Positions 1 to 11,041 of a stretch of 64,000 nucleotides of DNA are shown in pieces. Source of the stretch: Eutreptiella sp. 'Long Island Sound 2002' (lineage: Eukaryota; Euglenozoa; Euglenophyceae; Eutreptiales; Eutreptiaceae); contig OZ038381.1 in NCBI GenBank assembly GCA_964036045.1, positions 136,430,306-136,494,305 on the forward strand. Reading direction: 5' to 3'. The notes under the pieces were generated by a model. It was not told the origin of the DNA. It did not search any database and saw only the letters and a program-made list of their open reading frames with translations. Both the position numbers and the translations under genes were made by a program. Each line of letters starts with the position of its first letter. Position 1 is the first letter of the stretch.

Positions 1-2720
1 GAGTTGGTGTGGATGCTGACTTGTGTCACTGCCACTGCGCCACACACGGTGCCACCCAGTAAGCACCACTCACATAGCATTGCCACCATGCGAACACCAT
101 TGTCATTGGGCCAGTTAGCCGTCACATAGCTGTGACGTGATGGTCATCAGGTTTCCGAATCCTAAGACGTCATTCAAACAGTTGACAACCATAGGAGAAC
201 CACTCCTCTACCGAAAAAGTGGACACAATTGAATTTGCAAAATGTGTCTCCCACAATTCTTGCGGGAGCAGTTTCGGTACACAACCCTGTGGGCCTCAGA
301 TGCTACCTGTCCTGTGTTTCTGATATTTCTTTCGGTTCTTTCTCGGGTGATGATTGCCCTGTGGAGTGGATTGCATCTGATTGGGGTGGCTGCAGGTTGC
401 AGTCAATAAGACAGTGACATTCACCCATTTGGGCACCTGCACCCTGCCACACCTACTGTCCTGCAAATCCTGTTCTGCATATCTGTACACATAAACACAA
501 CTTTCCTCCCCACGTTCCGTGAAACATTGTTTCACACTTTGCAACCCCATTTATGGGACCCCAAAGGTTTGTGGCCATTCCGCAGCATATCATGCCACAT
601 ATCATCCCAAGTATTGAGCGCATATTATCTTGCTTATCATGCGCACCGTTCTACTTGATGCTTCAAATATTTGCACAATTGCTCCTGCATTGTTTGCAAG
701 AAATGTCTTGTCCCACAGGCTGTGGTCAAGATGTGTTTAACTTTTTCCCCCATTGCACGCAGGATGGAGCACAGCCATTCAGCCTTTCTGTCAGGCCTTC
801 CAGGTTAGTTGTGACTGTTGCCCAACTGTTTGCGCTGTGTGCGCCTGGTTTTCTGTGGCTTGTTGATGTTCACTATCTCTGATGAGGTTCAATGTGGGTA
901 GGAGTCTTTCAGGGGTGGGTTCGTGAACCCGAAGGCGACAAAAATGCAGCATAACAACACTTTCAGGTTTTCATGCATTTTTGGCAAATGGGGGATAATT
1001 CATTCAACACAGGTTGAGGAAGCGTTTTCCTGGGAAGAGGTCGCTTTGGCTGCGCTACAAGTCAAGACAAGTTTGTGCATTGTCTTTGGTGGTGTCCAGA
1101 GAACCCTGGTCAGGGCAGTCCTTTGTGAACCAGTTTTTTTTTTCTCCAAAGGAAGGTCCTCTGGTCCGCCGATTACCAACAGAATTTGGGCAGTTAACCG
1201 TCAACCGGAGTCAGTTGACCACTCGACCACTGTTGATGCGCCACTCACTTCTGTGTTCACTGTTGAACAGTAGCAGAGGAGTTCTTTCCTGTTGAGGATT
1301 GCCCTGTGCAAAGTCCCCGGAGTTGGGGAGGCTGTCATTGGTCCACCTTGTGTACTAATGTCCACGGTGCCAAAGAAAAGTTATCCTGCAGTTGCAGTGC
1401 AGTTGCAGTGGGAAGGTCAGGTTTGGGTTGAGGTGCAGAGTGCTTAGGGCGGGGGGTGGGGACGGCGACGTGCATGGCGAGGTGGGGGGGGGGGGGGCTT
1501 GGGGTAGCTATGGGATTCAGGGCTTCTCAGGCCACAGCCCCCACCCAATGGATTTTAGGTGCAATCTACAGCGATTGTATTCCATTTGCTCACAGTCTCA
1601 GGCCTCTGTACTCTCTGGCTGTGGGAATCCTCCAGCATCTTCTGATCTGTTTCAGTAACTGACACCAATCCCCCAATGCTTGTGGGCACACCCATGCTCC
1701 AAGGTGACATTGCCAAAGCCCATCAGCAACAGCCACAGACACCCATTTGCAGTCTTGGTGGAATTATGGCTCTTAGATGCGCTCTTTGGCCCAGGGCGGA
1801 AGGTCATAAATGGGGGTGTTTATAGGTACAATTGCCACGTTGATATGGCCCACCAAAAAAGCATATTGTTTGGCCAGCAGTACTCTAGATGTTACAGTTG
1901 CACATTGTACAAAAAGGAACCCACCCGCCATGTCAAACGAATGCTCTGCCCAGTGAACACTAAAGGTTCGACCCTAATGAGTTAGGTACAGAGTTTCAGA
2001 GTGCAACATTTAGGTTGAAAGGTTGGAGGGCTTGTTGTGATGTTTCTTGCAATACTGATGGGGACTTCAGTGTTTGCAGGGCATGGGGGAGGGCAGGGGT
2101 TACAGCAGCCTCCGTGTCCTCTCTTTGGGCCAAGAAACAAGAAAGTCACTGTCTTCCAAAGGATTCATCTGCGAGTGTTCAATTGCCATCTCTTTGTACT
2201 GCTGCATTGGTGTTTGTTTGGGATAGGGTTGGGAAGGGGGCTACCAGATTTGGTGCAGGACGTGACCCCATGTCCCAAGCATGGCCTGCCTAGAACAGCC
2301 CAACGAGGACTCTTCCACAGGCTTGAGTGTCCTTCAAACCGAGACTTTTTTGCACTTGACGGCTCCTGAATTTGGCCTCTGCAAGTTGGCACGTGTTTCA
2401 AAGCAGCGTCGTCAGCAGTGGCACAAAGTCAAGGACGTTGTGTGTGCCTGTCGTCTGACTCCAGTACTGATATGCTTGAAATGATGATTGTGTTTAGTTT
2501 CAGTTTTGTCTGGGTACAAACAATCACACAACAGCTTTTGGCACGTACCTGTGGTGGACATCCCCCAAGATAGTCGGAAGAAGCCCCCCCACCCCCCACC
2601 CCACCCCCTCCTCTGCCCCTGTGTACCTCCTCCCTCACTTCGCTCGCTCGCTCTAGACCTGCACCTATGCACCTCGAGAGACATGCATGTGTGCATGCTT
2701 AAACGGTGTTAGCATACCTT
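1..2720. other. No recognisable gene
   Basis: Mixed-composition sequence with several open stretches of 60-116 codons on both strands. None has a recognisable motif, and none shows an in-phase splice pair that would let me call an exon. There is a short G run near 1487 and a C-rich run near 2585-2620. I see no RNA gene and no inverted-repeat-bounded element. Confidence 0.5.
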
Positions 2721-2727
2721 GTTTTGG

Positions 2728-2990
2728 CACTCCGCATCCACAATATTCCAGAATATGCCGACAGTGTCTATGATTAGCAGACTGCGTCTACAGACTGCAG
2801 ACTGCCTTCTCCTGTGCATGGGTAAACGCGGGTAGCAAACCATTTTGGGGGGAAGGGGGCCTTTGGCCCCTTTCCCAAACATTGGCACTTTGCGTCTACA
2901 ATATGCCAATAGTGTCCATAATTAGGAGACCAGGTCTACAAAATGCAGACGACTACACACCGCCTTCTCATGTGCACACATAAACACACC
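2728..2990 (+). repeat. Diverged tandem duplication, about 110 bp x 2
   Basis: The segment at 2728-2835 is repeated in diverged form at 2881-2990. Shared landmarks in the same order are a TTGGCACT start, 'ACAATAT..CCA', 'AGTGTC.ATAATTAG', 'GTCTACA' and 'CCTTCTC.TGTGCA'. It is a local duplication with no coding content that I can defend. Confidence 0.55.
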
Positions 2991-4670
2991 CCTGTGCACC
3001 TTGTGCAACCTCCACCCCCTGATAACCCCCCCCCCCCACCTCCAAGGTACGGAGGGCGATTTCTTGCCCTATATGTTGCCCAAACTCAATAAACAAGGGA
3101 AGTAGCACACAAGAACACAAAGTTCAGGGCACATATTTCTTACTGCCCCGGCGCCTGCGCGCATGCTAATCTCCGGCAGTCAGGGAGAGGCCCCGCTACC
3201 ACCCCAAAACCAAAAGCTGACCCCGACTGATTTATCCGTGAGATTTGCTTTCTCATACTGTGGGCATCAGACGCATGTGCCCCGGATTGGACGTTGCGCT
3301 CCGGGTTTGATGCCGCGGTAATGAAGTTCAGCAAAAGGGCTGTCATAATTTTTTAGGCCCAATTTTTGAAAGCTCTATTTAAGCTGTCAAAAATGTCCAT
3401 CTCTGTGGTTTGCACGCAGTCTTCGGTCAAAGCAACAATGCCCATCCTTGATTTTGACTCCAAATCAAGACATCGACAGAGTTACCGCAAATACGGTTTG
3501 AGGCCACCAATGTGAAGTGTTTTGAAAGCCGTTTAATGCTGCGAAATCGCTTTTTCGCAAAGCAACACGAATAACTGATCAAGGGCATCAATCGTCGGTT
3601 TCGGCGAACTGACTGCGCATCATGTGGGTACAAATGGACAAGGGAAAAAAGTTGGTTCAATCCTAGAGTACCGGAGTTAAGCGGCGGTGGGTGTACAAAG
3701 CAGGCCAAATGCCCAAGATGACCCAGAAGTACCAAAACCTGAAAGATTCATATCACCAGCCTGCCGGCTCCAATTTTAGAAGCCAAAGGCTAATCTAGGT
3801 AACAACGGAGACAAACCTAACCAACCTAAGTACCACTTTTACCACTTTTGTGCGCCTATTCCGGTTGTAACAAGGAGGCTAGAGGGGGCAACCTGGACCT
3901 TTTCCACTAGTTATGTAGGTTGGGGGTTTGGCATTTCGGTCCAAAATGGTAGATTTTGGTTTGTGGGTCCATTCGTCGGAGGTCGCTCTCCAACATATTG
4001 TGCGGCTAGAACAAACCATTGGGCTCATTTTAAAGCTTTGGAGGTGCCCTCAAATGATAATAGGACCCGTCACAGACCGTCTCTAACTTTTTTTGTTTCT
4101 TTTCTTAAAACGTGATTTTTGGTACCCGTTTTTTTTAACAAAAAATCAGCACCAATTTCTCCATAATTTGAACTATGCAAACGTTTACGTCTCTCTACTT
4201 AGTAGGGTGAGAAGCCCAGGGATTATCGCATGTTTTCCCAATCGCAATGCACGGGTGGGTGGTTCCCCATGTCACCCCCTAATTTGAGGATGCTAAATTC
4301 ATTTGTGAGGGGTTTTAGAGGCACTTGGGGGGGGGGGGGGGGCTGATTCGTTAGTTCTAGGCCCAATTTTGCCCCAAAAGCTGCATCTGTGCTTGTGTTG
4401 CATAGGACGGCTGCATGGGCAGATACACTCCCAACACCGTTACCCACATACCGCCACTGTAGCCCAAAGTCAATTAGGGTGGGTTTGCGCATTTTGATGT
4501 GCTAAATTAAAAAATCAAAGAGTTTTGGCTCAACGAGGCACTATGTTAGAGAAATTTCCCGCTTATCGCCCGAAGCTTGTCTAGCTTGTTTGTTCCACTG
4601 GGTTGCGCTCGGTGCGACAAGTAGGCGGCTCGCGGCAAACGGAGGATTTCTCTAAGGGGGGGGGGCGTAA
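2991..4670. other. No recognisable gene
   Basis: Intergenic-looking sequence with C runs near 3027 and a 17-G run near 4328. A 102-codon open stretch on the - strand (3427-3735) has no recognisable motif. Nothing else can be supported. Confidence 0.45.
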
Positions 4671-4879
4671 GCACAGTGCGCGCGCAGTGCGACTATTTGG
4701 GCGTTCGGCCGCATTAGACACCCATATTTCGTGTTATTGTCTGCATCATTGTTGTTTGACCGCAAGTTTGTGGCTTCTCCCACATGGAGGATGTGGCATT
4801 TTTTTATTTTCACCAAATTTCCCCCCTTCCACCCCTTTTCACATGCTTCTTGGTCATTTCCACCACATCAACTCCAGGA

Positions 4880-5545
4880 CTTCAGCGGATGTGCTCATTT
4901 GGGATCGCAAAGGACCTAAAAGGGTGAAAGGACATTACATGGATTATGACATGGGCTCCATGGATGGTGCATACAAGGGGCGCCTCCATGTGGCATGGCC
5001 ATTTAGCAATGAAAAACTTTAACCAATGGGCAGAAGGAGTACAACGACATTCGTGGTTTCTATAGGGCACGCATTGAGCACTTGTTTGCACGCATGTGGC
5101 ATTGGGGCATTGTAAGGAACATATGGAAGGGATCCTGTACCGAGTTGCATGAGTACATGCGTGTACTCTTGCATTCGTAGCATTTTTTCATTTGACGACA
5201 AGTACGGTACCCTTCATCTAGTCCATGGGAATATGTACCCGCACATGTATGGGTCGCACCTGCACAGGAGGACAATGATGATGAGGATGTGGGTGACGAT
5301 GTGGGTTGGCAGCTTGGTCTGCATGTGGAATGCAATGCCTGTTCGTCCTGCGCTTGCATGTGTGCTGCATTTCTCTGCCCTGCGACCGACAGCCGGTTTG
5401 AACAGGAGGACAATGATGATGAGGATGTGGGTGACGATGGGGATGTATGTGTCCTTTGCTGCACCAAGTCTGACTCTTAGAAGATGTCCATGTGTGATAT
5501 GTGTCAGTTGCAATATTGATTGCATTGACACGCACACATGTGAAA
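4880..5545 (+). pseudogene. PIF/Harbinger-like DDE transposase fragment, copy 1
   Basis: This is the C-terminal half of a DDE_Tnp_4 (PIF/Harbinger) type transposase, spread over more than one frame. In order: a TSADVLIWDRKGPKR block holding the probable second catalytic Asp (about 4884-4928), a DGAYKG block near 4960-4980, then in another frame the YNDIRGFYRARIEHLFAR block (about 5040-5095) with the probable catalytic Glu, followed by WHWGIVRNIWKG. Further on come SPWEYVPAHVW, an acidic linker, and a Cys-rich tail (CVLCC ... CDMC ... DCIDTHTC) that is itself frame-shifted. The same block order, including the unusual B-box-like zinc tail, recurs at 36.0-36.7 kb, so the two are copies of one family. 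Several stops and frameshifts make this copy non-functional. The N-terminal half is not visible. Confidence 0.7.
5264..5439 (+). repeat. In-frame internal duplication in transposase copy 1
   Basis: A 38-nt segment at 5264-5301 is repeated exactly at 5402-5439. The offset is 138 nt, a multiple of three, so the acidic stretch (EDNDDEDVGDD) is duplicated in frame. The intervening Cys-rich stretch has no counterpart in the copy at 36 kb. Confidence 0.85.
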
Positions 5546-6695
5546 ATGTGACAGTGCTTTGGTTCCGCAACTGTGTCATGTTGTGCACACAAGTTGCTCA
5601 TTCTGATTTTGTACTTAGTGGAAAATTCAACAAAACGAAGGACATGTGTTGTTGAGAGTGGACATTTGGGGCGGCGACCATTGGCGTTCATGGCTTTCCG
5701 CATTTTGCATGATGTCCCATATGAAGAGAAGGTAGTTTGCAACAGTTTTTGAGGTAGGGTAGCTTGGGTCACCTCATTTTAAGGCCGTGCGGAAGGGGGC
5801 ATTCTTGGGGGCTCTCCGGGGGGAACCTGGTCTAAAAGTAGCGCGCAGTGCGCGCACAATGCAAGGATCCCCCGCAACATGATGTCTCAATGAGCCCAAA
5901 CACTTTGATTTTGGAATTCAGCACATCAAAAGGCACAAATCCACCCCGTTGACTTTGGCTCAGGTGACAATACGTCTATAGGTATGGCCCCCTCTTGCCC
6001 AAAACACCACCTGTAAACCTATGCATTCTCATAAAATCAGGCAAGAACAAAAAAAATTTCCACAAATTCTCAACAATGTCATTGCAACCCCCCCTCCCCC
6101 CATACCCTACATCAATAGAAAGCCATTTCGAAGGCCTAACAGAAAGAGTATAACAAACTCCTCAGTCTGAAATGATATTTCAAACATCAGCCAACACTAC
6201 CCAGTACCCCAGGTGCACGGTAATTTGGCCAATTTGACACCCCCCTCCACTCGTCAAATGCGCATATATATCTCTCAGAGATGGCGGGTTTGCGCCGTAT
6301 TGGTGGGTTAAATTTGGTGGTCGCCGTCATCGGTGCCTCATTTGTTCCCACTGTGTGTCCCGTCGTCGGGGGGTATATGGGGTATATTCGGAATGCCGTT
6401 GAAAAAGGCTATTTGGGACACTTGGTTTGCATGTTGTACCGACAACATGTTTGAGGTTTTGATTCATTGTGGACAGTATGTGTGTTTTTTGCAACCTCTT
6501 TTTGTCACTAGGCAACTACCAGGTCTGCATACAAATTCAACTTACGTGTTGTTGGTTCCCCCCGATGCACCATAGAACCCTTTGGTTCGCAATAGAGCAC
6601 GCTCAGGGGGTGAAACTTGGGTGAAGTTGACCCGGAGCTTGCCAAGTAGGCCAAGAAGCCTCATATAGGCGGTTCACAAGAGCCTCATGCACTAG

Positions 6696-6872
6696 AGAGG
6701 ACGACTGTCTACTGTGGAGGCCGCTTCTTTTGCACACAGAGTGCCAGACAAGGCGCACATGTTGCAGGATTGGGGAAAATTGAAGAAATATGTTCGAATT
6801 CACAAGAATATGTGCCCCAATAGGGATCCTGCCCTTGTAGAAGGAGGCAACAATGAGGACGATGTGGATTGA
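6696..6872 (+). pseudogene. Possible terminal exon of an unknown gene
   Basis: An open stretch of 58 codons follows an in-frame TAG at 6693-6695 and ends in TGA at 6870-6872. The peptide is charged, with KLKKYVRIHKNM in the middle and an acidic end (GGNNEDDVD) typical of a protein C terminus. It lies just upstream of the 7-13 kb element and outside its inverted repeat. No family is recognised. The rest of 5860-7060 shows nothing else I can support. Confidence 0.25.
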
Positions 6873-7062
6873 GAATAATCGGTGATCCCTCTAGAATTGC
6901 TCCGTCTCATACATTGTCCCGTTGGCAGCTTTGTGCTAAAAAATATGACCACATTCCCGCCCCTAACCCATACAGGTCCGAAACGCCTTTTTCTCATAGA
7001 TTTCAAAAAGTATACACATACCCCCCACCCCACCCGAACAGAGACGAAAAATCTGCGCATTG

Positions 7063-7098
7063 TGGGATGCAGCGTTCTAGGGCGTGGTGCGGAACCCC
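7063..7098 (+). repeat. Left terminal inverted repeat of the 6-kb element
   Basis: It begins TGGGATGCAGCG and ends TGCGGAACCCC. It is identical over 36 bp to the reverse complement of 13021-13056, and identity stops abruptly on both sides. Confidence 0.9.
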
Positions 7099-7161
7099 CC
7101 CAATTTTGGGTGTTGTTAATATGGTTGGAACCCGGAATTTCACATGTTACATGGGTGCACT

Positions 7162-7236
7162 ATGATGCAACAATGTGCCTTCCATGTATTGTTTGCTCGA
7201 TATTGCCCGTTTTGCACTTTTTGCGATTTGATCTTT
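7162..7236 (+). CDS. Candidate first exon of the dioxygenase gene
   Basis: ATG at 7162 opens 25 codons (MMQQCAFHVLFARYC, then a Cys-rich end) up to a GTGTGC at 7237 that could be a 5' splice site. The phase is 0, matching the phase-0 acceptor at 7422/7423. The next intron downstream also uses a GTGTG donor (9574). The donor is otherwise weak, and the stretch is short, so the start of the gene could instead be ATG 7450 inside the next exon. Confidence 0.35.
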
Positions 7237-7241
7237 GTGTG

Positions 7242-7390
7242 CTCTAACTAGTTATCGCGGGGTTAGAACGGGGTTAGAGCACTAGTTATCGCGTGGGTTA
7301 TCGCGCGATAACCTAGTTATCGCGGGGGTTATCGCGGGGGTTATCGCGTGATAACTAGTTATCGCGTGGGTTATCGCGTGGGTTATCGCG
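7242..7390 (+). repeat. TTATCGCG word block A (probable intron 1)
   Basis: There are about nine TTATCGCG copies, separated by G runs or by the linker CTAACTAG, and at least one palindromic TTATCGCGCGATAA. It is followed at 7391-7422 by a pyrimidine-rich tract ending in TTTAG, a good 3' splice site, so the block probably lies in an intron. Confidence 0.85.
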
Positions 7391-7422
7391 CTTCATTTTA
7401 TGTTTCCCCTTTTTCGCTTTAG

Positions 7423-9573
7423 CTCTCAAAGCCTTCGTACTCTTTGATAATGGCCCTTGCTGCTGCCCACGCTTGGTGCGAGCACCATCAAAAGCTCCTT
7501 GGGGTCCGTCGCCTTGGCGGTCCTGAGGGGTTTACGATGGGTGATGCCAATGTGAGGCGCCCTGTGGCGACCCGCTTTGAACATGGTGTGGACTTTGGAC
7601 TCCTTGTCCATAAGTCCCCCTTCATGGCGGACGACCGAGACCCCCTGGTTCTCAGCAACTACATCTTCGAGTTGCTAGAGGTAAATCCAGGGGTTGCTGG
7701 ATTTTTGATCCAGCTTCATCCGGACGATGTGGACGCGGTGGTGGAGTCCGTCACCGCCCATGCCGAGAAGGGTGCGGGGACGAAGACGACCCTCTATGTG
7801 GGTCAGGAGGAGGAGGAAGTGGAGGAAGTGGAGGAGGAGGAGGAGGATGCGGGGGGGGTGGGGGCTGGGGGGAGGAAGGAGAAGCCCCACAACCCCCTCA
7901 TGATTAGTGTCCAGAAGGTAAGGATCCGACCGGGTAAGGGGAAAGGGCAGTCGGATGGTTGGTTCCCCCAACCCCTCACCCACAACACCCGCCGGGTCTG
8001 CACTGACGACCCCGAAAACAAGCTCCCCATGCACTCCCTTTGCCCCACAAGGGAGTGGGAGCGTGAGTGGTATGGGGTCACCACTCCCAACATTGTTTCG
8101 GGGCAGGGGGTGATTCTTTTTCCATTTGGGGCAACACCCCCCCTTATTGGGGAGGCGGAGGAGGTGGTTGCCGCCGAGCCCTTGGGGGCCTTTAATAGGG
8201 ACCCCAATGACCTTGTGCAAACGGTGGGGGGGAAGCTGGTGGTCAACCACCTCCTGGAGCACGATTTTTTGAGTGCTGTGCAGCTCCAAAGTCTTTTGGA
8301 TGATTTGGATAGGGTGCCTCTCTCAGAGAAGGCACCCATTTTCAATGAGAACCCCCCCATTGTCGGCAGGCCCCAAGATTCTGGGACCCGCCGTACATTG
8401 TACGGCAACTATGGGGGTGCCCACCACCACAGGCACAACCCCCACAAGCTCCATGATCTGCCAGTCCTCAAAAGGGTGGCAGATCGTGTGCTTGAGACGG
8501 CGAAGAAGACTGTGGTGGGGGGGGTTGGATGGAGCTGCACCATCCTTGACATGGCCGAAATTTCGAGCTATGACCACACCCCCCAGCACCTCCATCGCGA
8601 CGCCCCCCCCTACACCATTCCTGAAGGCACATTGATTGTCAATTGCCTTATTATGCTAACCCATAATCATGAGGAGGAGGATGGGTCACATTTTCTTTTT
8701 GTGCCCTCCAGCAGTTCGGGGTTCCCTGACCCTTGGGTGGAGAGGGCTGTGCCATTCAAGAGGGGCACTGCCTTTTTTTTTAATGCCCTTGATGTCCACA
8801 GGGGGTCGGGGATTCCCAAGGCCTCCCCCACGGGGGTGTCCCACCCCCGCCTCATGGCATTTTTTGCCATTGAGCTTACCGTGGGGGGGAATCTTCGATT
8901 CCCCAACCTGCACGTGACCCAGTCCATTAAGAGGCCCCAGCTGGGGGCACCTGGTGGCCGGGTGGCCAGGACAGTCCAGTGTGATGGGGCGGTTAGGTGT
9001 AGGGGGAAGGTGGTAGCCAATTGCTACGGATGCAATCGGCTGATTTTGTGCACCGCCCACAAAGATGGCCTTTGTGTGCCATGCCAGGAGGGGGAGGAGG
9101 TGGAGGGGGGGGAGGAGGAGGAGGTGGTGGTGGACCCCAATGGGGTCAGCATTGAGCAATCTGCTCAGTGCTTGCTCCCGGTGGGAACAACCACAGGGCA
9201 TTTTTTGTTGTCGGGGTGGGGGGTTGGGAGGGAGGTGATTGCCCCCCTCACTAATGAGGAGGCGGGGGCGGTCGCGGGCCACCCCGATCAGTGCCCCTTG
9301 GCCAAGGTGTGCCATGGGGAGGCACTGCCCTGGCCCACCCTGCAAGGGCATGTCCCGATGAAGGTGCCGGCGGGCACCATTTTGGTGGTGAGGAGGGGGT
9401 TGTATGGGGGAGTGGCAAGGGTGGCCCCTGAGGCGGAGGGGGTGGCCCAGGTGGTGGAGTGGCGGCAGGTGGGGGAGTATGCGGCCGTCACGGACTTCGT
9501 GTGGCTGCGGAGGCTGGGCCTGGTGCTGGACGACGCCAAGAAGGAGGGCCAAGGCATGTGTCCATGTCACCAG
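7423..9573 (+). CDS. 2OG-Fe(II) dioxygenase exon with a Cys/His cluster
   Basis: This is a long + strand exon of about 717 codons. The central domain has the 2OG-Fe(II) oxygenase facial triad: HxD as H-R-D at 8593-8601, the distal His at 8797-8799 (DVHRGSG) and the 2OG-binding Arg at 8848-8850 (HPRLMAFFAIEL), with strand-like spacers between. Such enzymes use 2-oxoglutarate, O2 and Fe(II) to hydroxylate or demethylate substrates; the substrate here is unknown. N-terminal to it are an acidic Glu run (7807-7848) and an unassigned region. C-terminal to it lies a Cys/His cluster (8980-9084; C-x6-C-x8-C-x2-C-x5-C-x2-H-x4-C-x2-C) resembling a B-box or treble-clef zinc site, then a second acidic run. 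The exon starts at a TTTAG acceptor (7422) and ends at CAG|GTGTGA (9573/9574); reading past the donor gives a stop two codons later. There are no internal stops, unlike most coding remnants here. The opposite-strand open frames are shadows. Confidence 0.7.
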
Positions 9574-9815
9574 GTGTGAAAACCTCCCACAACACCCTGC
9601 TCTAACCCCTGCTCTAACTAGTTATCGCGCTAGGTTATCGCGTTCTAACTAGGTGCTCTAACTAGTTATCGCGCTAGGTTATCGCGTTCTAACTAGTTAT
9701 CGCGGGGTTATCGCGGGGGGTTATCGCGGGGGTTATCGCGCGATAACCTAGTTATCGCGGGGGTTATCGCGCGGGTTATCGCGTGTTTTTTTTTTGTTTC
9801 TTTTGTTTTTTTCAG
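9574..9815 (+). other. Intron 2 of the dioxygenase gene (242 nt)
   Basis: The donor is CAG|GTGTGA at 9573/9574. The acceptor is a long T-rich tract ending TTTTTTTCAG at 9815. It joins two long open frames in phase 0 on both sides, which is strong support. The intron is largely made of word block B. Confidence 0.8.
9600..9784 (+). repeat. TTATCGCG word block B (inside intron 2)
   Basis: There are about eleven TTATCGCG copies with CTAACTAG or G-run linkers and one TTATCGCGCGATAA palindrome. It ends directly at the polypyrimidine tract of the acceptor. Several linkers in it duplicate each other (CTCTAACTAGTTATCGCG at 9612 and again at 9657). Confidence 0.9.
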
Positions 9816-11024
9816 GCCACCATCTTGCAGCTGCCCCGCATCTTCGTCAAGGACGACGCCCAGGCAGCCGACGCAGCGGGCGGAGCGGCAGCAGCAGCGG
9901 GGGCACGGCCCGCCAAGCCGGTGGCGGCCCGGTTGGAGCTGGAGGGGGAGAAGAGGCTGCCGGAGGGGGCGTCGTGGCGGTTTGGGGAGCCTGGGGATGA
10001 GGCCTGCAGGATGGGGGGGACGGGATGGTACCGGCAGGTCACCATCACAGAGAAGGAGGGGGGGGTGGAGAGGAAGACCAACCTCACCCTCCCCTCCTAT
10101 GTGTGGGTTGGGGGGGAAACGGCCAAGTGGCCGCAAGCCGCAGAGGGGGAAACGGTTGCGGCTTTTTTGTGTTTGTTTGGGATGAGCGACCCCCCCCAAA
10201 GGAAATCTTATTTCCTTTTGAGGGTGTGTTTTTTGTGGGAGGGGGAGTATACGGGGAGGGAAGTGTGGCAGAAGCTGCACAGGGGGGGGGACATCCACCA
10301 GGTTGGTGGGTATGACCCCCCCCCTTCTGTGGGGGACGCCACTGCCGAATGGATTCGGCAGTATGCACCCAAGGGGGGAAGGCCGGGAAAAGGCCAGACG
10401 AAGCGGGGACCAGACGTGGTGGTGGTTGAGCCGGATGCCCCCCCCCCCCTTAGGGGTAAGGGCCAAACCCCCGCCCCCAAGCCCTCCCCCAAGCCATCGA
10501 AGGTGGCAAAGGTGGCGGCAGCCCAGCCCCCCCATGAGGCCCTGGACGTGGAGGCCTTGGGGGCCAGTGTGGCCACCCACGTGACGGACGCTTGCCAGGT
10601 TTTGGTGGAGCAGGCGGCCGCCACGGGGGTCGAGGCCGCACTGGCCAAGGGTCGGTCGGCCGACCACAGGTCGGCCTTGGCAAAGGCCGAAAAGGCCCAG
10701 GGCAACACCCAGCGTGCCCTGGACCAGGCCCTCAACCTGGCCGCCAAGAGGGGGGAGGAGGTGGAGGCGATGAGGGAGGCCCTGAGGGAGGCCCAGGAGG
10801 GGAGGCGGAAGGCGGAGGTGGAGGTGGCCCAGCTTAGGGTGGAGGTGGAGGGGCAGCGGAGGAGGGGGGATGACCTTGGGCAGCGCTTGGGGGTGGCTGA
10901 GGCGCAGGTGCGCAGCCTCACCTCCACCCTCTGTGCCTCCTTCGGGGCGCAGCAGGCCCAGCAGGGGCTGGCGCCGCAAGGGTTGCAGAGTCAGGGTAGC
11001 GGGAGTAGGAGTGGGAGCCAATGA
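9816..11024 (+). CDS. Coiled-coil exon of the dioxygenase gene
   Basis: The frame opens directly at the acceptor (A-T-I-L-Q-L-P-R-I-F) and runs about 402 codons to TGA at 11022-11024. After a short Ala-rich stretch comes a compact region containing WRFGEPGDEACR, GWYRQVTI and VCFLWEGEYTGREVWQKLH, which I do not recognise. Next is a Pro/Lys-rich linker (about 10,430-10,510) of low complexity. A long heptad-like helix follows (about 10,530-10,930: ALAKAEKAQ, LNLAAKRGEEVEAMREAL, RRKAEVEVAQLRVEVEGQ), which should form a coiled coil and mediate dimerisation or binding. The TGA is in the same frame as the next domain, so either the protein ends here, or a 60-nt intron (10982-11041, weak GTTGCA donor, TTGCTCAG acceptor, phase preserved) removes it. 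Confidence 0.55.
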   Translation, partial: ATILQLPRIFVKDDAQAADAAGGAAAAAGARPAKPVAARLELEGEKRLPEGASWRFGEPGDEACRMGGTGWYRQVTITEKEGGVERKTNLTLPSYVWVGGETAKWPQAAEGETVAAFLCLFGMSDPPQRKSYFLLRVCFLWEGEYTGREVWQKLHRGGDIHQVGGYDPPPSVGDATAEWIRQYAPKGGRPGKGQTKRGPDVVVVEPDAPPPLRGKGQTPAPKPSPKPSKVAKVAAAQPPHEALDVEALGASVATHVTDACQVLVEQAAATGVEAALAKGRSADHRSALAKAEKAQGNTQRALDQALNLAAKRGEEVEAMREALREAQEGRRKAEVEVAQLRVEVEGQRRRGDDLGQRLGVAEAQVRSLTSTLCASFGAQQAQQGLAPQGLQSQGSGSRSGSQ

Positions 11025-11041
11025 CTAGTGGATTTGCTCAG

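Larger units (their letters stand above)
4676..5858 (+). mobile_element. Candidate short PIF/Harbinger-type element, copy 1
   Basis: The decayed transposase at 4880-5545 lies between two imperfect GC-rich inverted sequences. The left one, near 4676-4700, reads GTGCGCGCGCAGTGCG then ACTATTT. The right one, near 5833-5858, is AAAAGTAGCGCGCAG then TGCGCGCAC, and matches the left in reverse complement with small gaps. A related right-end sequence (AAAAGTAGCGCGCC) follows the second transposase copy at about 36,878. I could not define exact ends or a target-site duplication. Confidence 0.35.

Noticed and set aside
8686-9570. 294-codon open frame on the - strand
   Set aside because: Shadow of the dioxygenase exon, caused by G-rich third positions.
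9708-11021. 437-codon open frame on the - strand
   Set aside because: Pro/Leu/Gly-rich shadow of the coiled-coil exon; the + strand has the intron in phase and heptad pattern.
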